A stretch of 25,697 nt of DNA from Auxenochlorella pyrenoidosa (Eukaryota > Chlorophyta > Trebouxiophyceae > Chlorellales > Chlorellaceae), in contig KQ481979.1 in assembly GCA_001430745.1 (NCBI GenBank), positions 31,027 through 56,723 on the forward strand, in the 5' to 3' direction. The notes under the pieces are model-generated. The model saw nothing but the letters and a program-made list of their open reading frames with translations. It ran no database searches and had not been told where the DNA came from. The position numbers were made by a program, and so were the translations under genes. Shown here piece by piece: positions 18,022 to 25,697 of this stretch. Each line of letters starts with the position of its first letter. The stretch's first letter is position 1.

Positions 18022-18957
18022 GACGAATCCTGCATTGCAGTATATTGAAAAGCACAAGGCTTTCGAAGCAGAGCCCGCTAAATCAGAATCAGGGACGGGG
18101 CAGGCGGTCGGCGGGCGCCGCCGACTGCCGCCTTGCCCGGTCAGCGTCAGTGCGGGGCCGGCTTGACTGCTCAGCGAAGCTGCAGACATGCAGAGCGTGC
18201 GCCCCAGGGCCCCGAGTCCCCCAGGGCTGCCCCACCTGCCGGCCTGACCCTGCTGCTCGAAAACCAGACCGCTCGGCAGCACACAGTACAACTACGCAGA
18301 CCACTAAGACGTGGAAACGAGCAACAGCCCCGCACGGCACAGAATCCGCCACATTCCTCGTGCTGCCGCCGCACCGCCTGCTTTGCTCGCCGACGCCACT
18401 TGCGCTCACTGCTGACAAGTGAATGTAGCTATGATATCGCCGACCATCCCATGCTAATTTTTTACCGGCAGCTTCTGTTGACGGCCACTTGTGCGAACAG
18501 CCGAGCAGGTTGAGCAGAAACCAACTCGCCAGCTCAATGTGCTGCCTAGAGCTGAGGTGAGCGGCACTTGCTGCAGTCTTCGGGCATGGCCTCTTGAGTG
18601 AGTGGAAGAGTTCAGGAAAACACAAAACACAACCAAGTGAAATTAAACGATGATTGCAGCGAAACTTGGTATGGGGAAATAGTCGGCATGCCCTGCCATT
18701 AGAACAAAGGTGCAGGGTCACAGCAGGGCCAAAGCATCAGTGCGGGACTGACAGCAGCTGCCTGCGGATAGCCGGCTCGTTGTAATCTAGTGGCAGTGAT
18801 GGTTGCGTTGGTCGCCGATAAAATGGTAGGGGTTGCCAACTCCGTTTGCAATGTTCCCACAAGCTCTGGCGGGTGCAACCCAGCAGTCCAACTGCATGCC
18901 AGCCGGCCATCTCAGGTGTCTGCCATCGTGGCTGCCAGCAGCTCGGCAAGTGGCAAC
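18022..18957. other. Intergenic region between lactone oxidase and dipeptidase
   Basis: Both neighbours are on the minus strand, so this region holds the 3' UTR of the lactone oxidase and the promoter of the dipeptidase. Open frames here are short and without domains. No minus-strand TGTAA was found, so the poly(A) signal of the lactone oxidase is unidentified. The interval from about 18425 to 18680 is noticeably more AT-rich than its surroundings. Confidence 0.5.
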
Positions 18958-21900
18958 TCAGGAGCAGGGGCCGCGGGAGGCGCACTGGCACTCTGACGAG
19001 AACCCATCCGGGGTGCAGCAGGAGGCCAGGGGCACGGCCTGGCCGGCGCGGGTGGCGTTCCACACCCACACATCCGTCCTGCCCTGACCGGCGCCAGCAA
19101 ACTTGCCCCTGGGGTCCAGCTCCTGCAGCGTGGCAGCAGCGGGGAGAAACATGGCATAAATGCAGCAAAGACTGCATCGAGCATTCATGCAGGTGCACAC
19201 TCTGGCAGTGGTTGCTAAGCGGCCTGCCGAGACCTGCGCGGGACACCCTGGCGGACTCGGGCAGAACCTGCCCTGCCAACCTGCACGGCGCAGCCAAAGT
19301 GGCACCAGCTGTCGGGGTACTCCTTGGCGCCGTCGAAGCAGGATGCAAGCTGCGGCCAGCCGCCCTTGCCCCAGTGCAGGCGTGCCCAGCACTTCTCGCG
19401 GAAGTACCTCATGACTGCCAGGGGAGCAGGGGTGAGGGGGTGGGTAGGCGGTGGGGCCAGGTCATCTGGACGTTTGATCAAGTGGCAGTACTGCACTAGT
19501 GCCAAACAGATGGGAGCTTTGCCAGCAATGCTGGCATGTCAAGCCCTCCTCCAGATGATGCCACCACTTTTCCAGCACCCTCCCCTGCCAGGGCCCGCGC
19601 CTGCCAAGTACTTGTCGTTGGGCTTGCCGCTGGACAGGGAGATCCAGTCCTCCAGGTTGACCTGCAGCAGGGGGGGGGGAGGGGTGGCACACAAAAAAAA
19701 ATCAGGTGCTCACCAGGCAGGGGATGGCAGGGAAGACCCCACTGCCAGACGTGGGCAGCAGATGTGCCCGGGGGAAGATGGCGACCTTGCCCCACTCAGG
19801 TTGGGCAGGCAACAAGGTGGGCTGGCGCGCTCGTCCCGACAAGACCCCCCGGCTTGTGCGCACCCAGAGGTGGGCGCCGCCGCGGTTGGGCGACAGGTAG
19901 AACTCCTCGCCGCTGCAAGGCAGGGCATGGGGCAGCGGCAGGTGTGGAGGGAGCAGTGCCAGCCGTAGCCGGCGGCAGGAGCCTGCCCAAACGCTGCGGC
20001 GAGGCCCCGCCTGCTGCCTGCCCGCACCTGATGAAGCGGATGAGGGCGGGGTTGCGGAAGCCCTCGTAGAGCCTGGCGGGGCCGTACACCTCGGCAGCCA
20101 GCTGCAGGGCGAGGCAGGGGAGCGCGGCCCCGGAGGGCGCGAGTCGGGCCAGGGCGCAGCGGTGCATGCCCATCCGCAGGCCCACCCCTTCAATGCAAGG
20201 CATCTGGGTGCGGCCGCCTGCAGCATGCTCCTCCTCTGCTGCCGCGCATGCATGCATGCCCTGGCTGCTCTCCCTCACCCCCTGCAGGCAGTCGCCAGCG
20301 GCCTCAAACGGCACGGCCACCTCCATCTGTATGTACGGCGCAAACGTGCTGGTCAGCCGCGTGCCCTGCTCTGTCTGCGGGGAGCAGGAGGCAGGTGAGT
20401 CGATTCGGGCAGTCTCTTGGATGAGCATGCCCAGGAGCGGCTGCGGGCGACCCTGGCCGGGGATGCTCCCTGCCCCGCTTGCCATGGCCAGGAAGGACTT
20501 GCGCGACTCCCAGGTGCCGGGCGTGACGTATTCGCGGCCCAGGGTGGCGTAGAAGCTGGAAAGGAGGGGCGGATGATTGAGAGAAAGGTTGTGAAGGGGA
20601 GCAAACGCAGCATGCAGATTGCAGGGCAGGCAAGCAGACCCGCACCCTCCTGCTGTTCCTCCTGCGCGGCTCTGCACTCCAGTCAAACAACAACACTGCA
20701 ACACCCGACTCCTCCACTTCATCGCACCGCCCCCAGTAAGCCGGGTTGCTCGTCATCTGTGGGTTTGGCCGGACCGGCGCCTTTTTCTTCTGGTCAAAGA
20801 TGGTGCCGGAAGAGGCGTCAGGCCCGCTCATCGCCTGCAGCAGGCTAGGAGGCTGGAGGAGGTCACTGGTCAAGGTTTGTGCCTGGCTGGAAGGCTGATG
20901 CTTACGAGGGTGCTGGCTGCAGGGACGCAGGTGAACAAGAGGGGAAACGCAGCACTGCCTTGGCAGGGTGCGGTGCTGCCCACCTCCACGGGCGGCTCCA
21001 GCCCGGGCAGCACGTTGAGCAGCACGTAGCTGGGCTCCTGTGCGGGTGGGAAGCACGGGCAGGCATGCAGGGCTTGGGACCCCGGCTGAGGCAGGAAGAG
21101 CCTGGCGCAGTGGCAGGTCCGGCTGGCGGTTGGCAGAGCGCACGCAGCACCGCGGTGTTGGCCGCCAGGGCGTGCCTACTGTTCGCACCTTCTCAAGGTG
21201 AGTGAAGTCTGTGCGCCACAGAGTGTCGCTCTCCACATTCCACAGGGCCTGCGTGCTTGACGGGCGCAAGCATGCAGCAGTAGCTTAGAGGTCTTGTAGA
21301 TGAGGGGAGGTCAGAGCGCACCCAGGGTGCCAGTACACTCAGCAGCACCCCCACCTGGGTCTCGTCAACCTCGAACAGCGCCTTCTTCATGCCCTCAACA
21401 TCGCCCCTGGCCTTGGCAGCGGTGTACTTGTCCTGGGTTGACTGCTGGGAGGGGAGCGATGCGGGGCCAGAGTGGCAGTGCTCGGGACCGCAGCAAGAGG
21501 CTGGGCGGCATTGGCATGCACGCCTGGGCGCTGCAGTGTGCCTTGCTCCCGCCGTGCTGCCATCCCGGCCTCCCACCCTCGATGCGCACTGCCCTGTCCA
21601 ATGCTGCGTGCATGGAGGGGGCGAGCCCTCCCTGCCTGCCTTGATCTGGTCTGAAAACTGCTTGAACTTGAGCTCCTGCAGGCTCTTGGTGACCGCCATC
21701 TGGGGCTTGATGCGCAGCGTCAGCTCCGTCACCACCCCCAGGCGCCCAACAGACACGCCCAGGGCGCGGAAGAGGTGGGGCTGGGACTTGGGCGTGGCGG
21801 TCAGCAGGGTGCCGTTTGCCAGGACCAGGGTCATGGACGTGACCTGGCGGTGAAGGCCAGAGCGGGCACAGCGGTTGAGGCCTGGGGATGGGAAATGCCA

Positions 21901-24005
21901 CTCTGGCCTCCAGGCCTGGCCTCCAGCAGGCAGCAGGCAGCAGGCAGCCATGGCAGTCAGTTGATCAAAGGTAGGCCTGGGTGGGCCGAGCCCGCCGCAG
22001 TGCAGGCAGGCAGGCGGCCTGCCTCGGCCGGGGCAGTGCCGGCTTGCCTGGGAGGAGAGGGAGCCGTAGCGCATCGAGCTGCCATGGGTGTTGGTGGCCA
22101 CAGCGCCGCCAATCTGCGTCGGGCGAAGGTTGGGTGGGGAGGCAGGAGGCTGGAGCGGGCGCAGTGCCGGGCAAACGATGCCAAGGGCAGGCATGCAGGC
22201 ACAGGGACCTACCGTCTGATCAGTCCACCAAGAGCTGCCAGATGCAGAGCAGGGAGGGAGGAAGGAAGTGGTGCAGGTGGATCAGAGGCCCTATAAAGCC
22301 CCGTGAGGAGCAGAGGCGGCATGCCCACTCGCTTTGCTACAGTCAGCAGTGCAGGCCCCGCAGCGGTCTGCAGGGGTTTGACAGCCAGCGCGGGTCCCCT
22401 CACAATGCTGGCAAGACCCAGCCGGCGGGCTGCTTGCCGTAGCGGTAGTCAGCGAGGTAGTCCAGCAGCATGCGCTGCGGGGGGTCAGGCACAGGCGGTT
22501 CAGGGCAGCAGCGCGGCAGCACGGCAGCGAGGTTGGAGGAATGGGAGGGGGCCAGGCACTGTATGGCAGAGGGCGAGCAGCCAGATTGCACCCCTGCAGG
22601 CCAGCAGGCCTCTCTCCTGCACCTTGATCAAGAACCTCACCTGGGGGATGCCGGCTGCCACTGCAGGCGGGGCAAAGAGAGGCAGACTTGTGTGGTTAGG
22701 TCCAATTCTTACGAACTGGCAGCGCACCGTGTTCCCAGGGCGGCCTTCTCAAACTGCAGCGCAGCATCAGCTGCAGCTCCCGATGTGCCACAGCGCGCCA
22801 GACGCCCCTGACCCTCCGGGCAGCCCGCTGCCCACCCGCTGCCGCGCAGCTACCTGCTGAGGTGTCCCAGCGTGTTCCTGCTCCCTGCCGCCCTGACCCT
22901 GTGAGCTTACAGCGGGCACCCCACCCACCCGTCACGGTGCCGGCCTCCTCGTCCACCCGGATGGGGAAGTCGGCGGGCACGGCGGCGGGGTCGCCGCTGA
23001 ACACCCGGGGGCTCACCGGGCTCTGGATGCTGTGGGGCGAGGGCGGAAAGGGGGACGGGTGGGTGGTGAATGAGGCAATAAACTTGCTCTGTGTGCTTGT
23101 ATGCTCACAGCAAGGGGAGCTCGGGAGCGTCAGGGTGCAGCTGACAACGCGGACCTCTGCTGGTTGTCAGCGCAGGCAGCGGGGGTGGCGGCAGCAAGAC
23201 CCCGCCCGGGGACGCCCTCCCCCATGTGGCGGCGCTCCCCGCCTCACAAGGCCAGCGTGCCCTCCAGCTCGGTCAGCACCACGTTGAGCGCGCGGTCGTC
23301 CGTCCCCGCGCAAAACTGCTCCGCCCACCAGCTGCCGCCGACGCCGTTGGCCTGCGCAGAAGGTGCAGGGGCATGGGCGAGGGACAGTATGTTGAGAAGC
23401 TGCACTGCGTGACAGGTGCGCCATGCAGAAGCACCATGCAGGAGCGTTACGATGGCCTCCTGGCCCTGTCGCCTCTGCCCGGCCCTCCTCACCTCCATCC
23501 ATTCCTGCCCCCAGCCTCACCTTGACCCTGTCGAACTGGCCCACCATCGCCGCCAGCTCCTCCACCGTGCGGGGCCGCCCCACCTTGACGCGGGGGGCGC
23601 AGCTGAAGTAGCCCTGGAAGTTGGACAGGCTGTAGGGCAAGCCGCAACCGGTGTGCGCTGAGCCTGCGAGCAGCCAAGATTGCAAGGGGCGCCAGCTTGC
23701 TGGTGCCCGGCCGGTGCCAGCTGGTCATTAGCAGGTGCATAGGAGGGTGCGTAGCAGCAGCGGATCACCGCATGACACTGCATGTCCGGCGTGCAGTCTG
23801 CGCAGTGTACACTCCTGCACAGACAAAGTTCCCAAGAGGCCTGTGCGATTCAGCACACACCTGCGGCCATTCTGCACTTCCAGTCGCTGTTGTTGCCCGG
23901 CGCTGCCTGTGCTGCAGCTGGGGAGGCGGTGGCCACCAATGCCACGGCAAGAAGCATCGCAGCGGCCGCGCACCCTTGTGCTGATACTAACGGTCGGCGC
24001 TTCAT
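18958..24005 (-). CDS. Secreted FAD-dependent sugar-1,4-lactone oxidase (ALO/gulonolactone oxidase-like)
   Basis: VAO-type flavoenzyme of the aldonolactone oxidase family; the family oxidises lactones such as L-gulono- or D-arabinono-1,4-lactone. Twenty exons: 24005-23861, 23663-23521, 23351-23248, 23029-22929, 22660-22641, 22474-22404, 22234-22213, 22113-22048, 21843-21640, 21444-21355, 21248-21189, 21037-20984, 20834-20728, 20555-20483, 20374-20279, 20101-20028, 19912-19864, 19661-19601, 19414-19281, 19122-18958. All phases close to 612 residues. Residues 1-34 form a signal peptide (MLLAVALVATASPAAAQA). The FAD domain shows PRTVEELAAMV, GVGGSWWAEQF (99-109), FSWWTDQTIGGAVATNTHGS (H212) and LGVVTELTLRI. 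The C-terminal domain carries RLHWGKGGW (H527, W528, K530), the family's HWxK catalytic motif. Where covalently flavinylated members have His in the early Gly-rich loop, Trp appears here. Four of the 19 introns use GC donors. An ascorbate-type or sugar-acid role is plausible but unproven. Confidence 0.9.
19670..19701 (-). repeat. Homopolymer tract serving as polypyrimidine tract
   Basis: On the sense strand a run of nine T and later a run of ten C precede the 3' splice site at 19662, inside intron 17 of the lactone oxidase. It is an unusually long polypyrimidine tract for this gene and a likely length-variable site. Confidence 0.7.
21925..21948. repeat. Short heptamer tandem repeat
   Basis: Three direct copies of AGCAGGC and a partial fourth lie within intron 8 of the lactone oxidase. 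No function is evident. Confidence 0.75.
22213..22234 (-). other. 22-nt microexon of the lactone oxidase
   Basis: Flanked by TGGCAG and the donor GTAGGT. With the two carried bases it encodes FSWWTDQT, directly ahead of IGGAVATNTHG, where FAD-lactone oxidases carry a similar DQTIGG sequence. The phases fit only if it is included. Confidence 0.75.
22641..22660 (-). other. 20-nt microexon of the lactone oxidase
   Basis: Flanked by CTGCAG on the upstream side and GTGAGG on the downstream side of the minus strand. With the carried G it encodes VAAGIPQ, bridging GTVT and RMLLDYLADY in frame. Without it the frame breaks, so it is required by the model. Confidence 0.75.
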
Positions 24006-24306
24006 GCTAGTGCGTGTGTGACAGCACGGGAAGCAGGAAAGCTCTGCTTTGCGGGGGTGGCTGGTCGTGTGCTGTGCAGGATGGGTCGCTTCACTGAGCC
24101 AATCAATAATATAGAGCGGAACAAAGCGCGATCGTGGCGTGAAAGCCCCCAAGATGCCCTCCAAAAGCCCAAGGGCGATGTCGCCGCAGCGCACAGCGTG
24201 GCATGGCGCACTTGGCAGGCAGCCCCTGTGATTCCTGTTTGTGGCCCTTGGACTGGCATACCTGCGGCCTTCCAGCTAAACCACTCACCATTTGCATTTC
24301 AGCATC
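24006..24306. promoter_or_regulatory. Compact divergent promoter region
   Basis: 301 bases separate the start codons of the leftward lactone oxidase (24005) and the rightward membrane-protein gene (24307). Near the middle, at about 24096-24116, lies GAGCCAATCAATAATATAG. It combines a CCAAT-type motif with an AT-rich core that reads CTATATTATT on the minus strand. It could serve one or both genes. Motifs are seen; promoter activity is inferred. Confidence 0.45.
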
Positions 24307-25697
24307 ATGGCGGAGCCCGCGCTAAACCAGCCTATGCCGGTGGCAGGGGCGGCGCCCGCCAAGCAGGCGCCAGTGTCAGCTGGCGCAGAGGCAATGCCCG
24401 AAGGGCAGGCCATGCCCGTCCTGACACCCACGACACCCACGGCTGCGAGGACTCGCCCGATCGGCACAAGCGCTGGCGTTGCGCCTGCTGCGGACGTCGC
24501 CCGCCAGCGCCCCGGGGGCCGCCGCGGCCTGCCCTCCTCGGCCTACCTGCTCCTGGCGGCAGCAAGCCTGGGCATGGCGCTGCTGCTGCTGGTTGCTCCC
24601 AAGCTGGTGGGCACGACGCGCCTCAAGCACACAGATTGCTGCTTGCAACCAAGGGCTCCATCCCGGAGACATGTGCAGGCCGTCCGTATAGTACCTCCTG
24701 CTTGAGTGCCAAACCTGCTGCCACTTGTCTCCGGGATGCAGACCGCGCGCCTCATGTTCAACAGGCACCTCGCCGACCCGCTGGATGCCCAGCACACCAT
24801 CCTGCTGCGCCTGCTAGGCGGCGCCTCATTCGTCGGCGCAGGCGCCGCCGCCGCCATTGCCTCGGGCAGCTGGGGCGGCGACAGCGCGCGCAGCGCAGGT
24901 GGGGCCTGCCTGGAGGGCTGCCGTGCAGTTTGCCGCAACCTCTCGTGCTCCTTTGCACTTCGGGGCATTTACAGCCCTTGAGCCTTGCATCATGTGGACA
25001 GCTCTTTGTACCAGCTCACCAAGGCTGGTTGCCTCCTGTGCCCGCCGCATTGGCCTCGCCCCCAAACTCTGCAGACCTTGCCAAGCTGGGCCTGCTGGGG
25101 CAGGGCCTGGCCAACGCCCTCACCTTTGCCTACTACTCCGCCACCCTCAGCCGCCTGAACCTGCCTGTCGAGCTGGTGGTCAACGGCGCCTGCGCACTGC
25201 TGCCAGGCCTCGACCTGCTCGCCACCGGGGGGCACAGGGTGCGCAGACGTGGCAAACCTTGCCCCAGAACGCTGCACCCCTTATGGACCCTTATCTTCCA
25301 CTCTCATCTGCAGGTGACTTGTTGACCTTGCAAACCCAGCCTCCGCTGCAGGGCCTGCTGCGCGAGCTGGGCCGCCGCCTGGCGCCACCCGCTGGCACCT
25401 CCCTGCTGGCTGGCGCCCACTATCTGCTGGCCCTGCTGTTCCCGCTATCGGGTGTCGCACTCTTCTGTTTCCCGCACGTGAGCGCTGGCTTTCTCTTGCA
25501 AGCAGTTTCTGCAGCGCTCTGGTGAGTGACTGGCACTGGGCAGCACTTCCAGCTGCTGCATCTCTGTGGCCAGTTCTGAGATGGCGCAGCGCCATCGTGC
25601 ACCCATCGGCCGGCTGAACTTCTGGCTCTACCTCCCCCTTTGCCTTTCCACAGACCGCGCTCTACCACTTTTTTGGGTGAGCGGCGCAGGGCGGGTG
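24307..25697 (+). CDS. Unidentified multi-pass membrane protein, 5' part (runs off right edge)
   Basis: Family not recognised. Exons: 24307-24606, 24742-24898, 25075-25238, 25340-25477 and a 23-nt exon 25654-25676, then a GTGAGC donor leading out of the window; about 260 residues are visible. Residues 1-75 are Ala/Pro-rich and probably disordered or a targeting region, with a basic stretch (RQRPGGRRG) before the first membrane span. Likely spans: SAYLLLAAASLGMALLLLVA (about 77-96), LLRLLGGASFVGAGAAAAIA (about 121-140), LGLLGQGLANALTFAYYSAT (about 157-176), LVVNGACALLPGLDLLA (about 186-202) and AHYLLALLFPLSGVALFCF (about 233-251). No catalytic or transporter motif is visible. The acceptor at 25340 is chosen because it keeps phase 0; acceptors at 25314 or after CTGCAG (25352) are alternatives. 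The ATG at 24307 is the first in this frame. The coding role is supported by four phase-consistent splices. Confidence 0.65.

Noticed and set aside
18022..18291. N-terminal extension of the dipeptidase frame upstream of the chosen start
   Set aside because: The extension has no family similarity and would hide the signal peptide that places the catalytic Cys at the mature N terminus.
20279..20374. Apparent frame break in exon 15 of the lactone oxidase
   Set aside because: Recounting the C run at 20278-20282 shows the donor GTGAGG follows a full GGG codon; the exon is phase 0 and no frameshift exists.
24018..25325. Plus-strand open frame of 435 codons at the right end
   Set aside because: Only its last part matches the real third exon of the membrane-protein gene; the rest covers promoter, introns and the wrong frame of exons 1 and 2.
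1..25697. CRISPR arrays, insertion sequences, viral genes, tRNA or rRNA genes
   Set aside because: None seen. The repeats present are CAG runs, C/G runs and short local duplications typical of GC-rich algal nuclear DNA.

Overview
The window looks like nuclear DNA of a green alga, probably a Chlorella-type trebouxiophyte. The DNA is very GC-rich, genes are cut by many short introns (about 100-300 bases), coding sequence is full of CAG/GCAG runs, and a TGTAA poly(A)-type signal follows the one plus-strand gene whose 3' end is inside the window. The species assignment is inference. No prokaryotic, viral or mobile-element gene was recognised.

Layout. (1) 1-2536, minus: 5' part of a secreted purple acid phosphatase, running off the left edge. 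(2) 2537-3422: a divergent intergenic region with a TATA-like box on the plus strand. (3) 3423-11220, plus: a very large, apparently unnamed nuclear-type protein of about 1,770 residues. It has four divergent GATA-like zinc fingers, long Gln-rich and acidic segments, a charged coiled coil and two RRM-like domains that arose by a duplication retaining the intron pattern. (4) 11221-12220: a convergent 3' region. (5) 12221-13881, minus: a HotDog acyl-thioesterase with an organelle-targeting-like N terminus. (6) 14298-18021, minus: a secreted C69-family dipeptidase in ten exons. (7) 18958-24005, minus: a secreted FAD-dependent sugar-1,4-lactone oxidase in twenty exons, including microexons of 20 and 22 nt. 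(8) 24307 to the right edge, plus: 5' part of an unidentified multi-pass membrane protein, head to head with (7) across 301 bases.

I rebuilt the gene models by hand by matching splice-site consensus, reading-frame phase and family motifs. For genes 5, 6 and 7 all exon lengths close in frame from start to stop (289, 593 and 612 residues). Two genome-style traits emerge. Nearly every 5' splice site reads GTG rather than GTA, and about one intron in ten appears to use a GC donor.

The genes do not form an obvious pathway. Three of them (phosphatase, dipeptidase, lactone oxidase) carry signal peptides and would act in the secretory system, vacuole or outside the cell. The most original locus is the zinc-finger/RRM protein.
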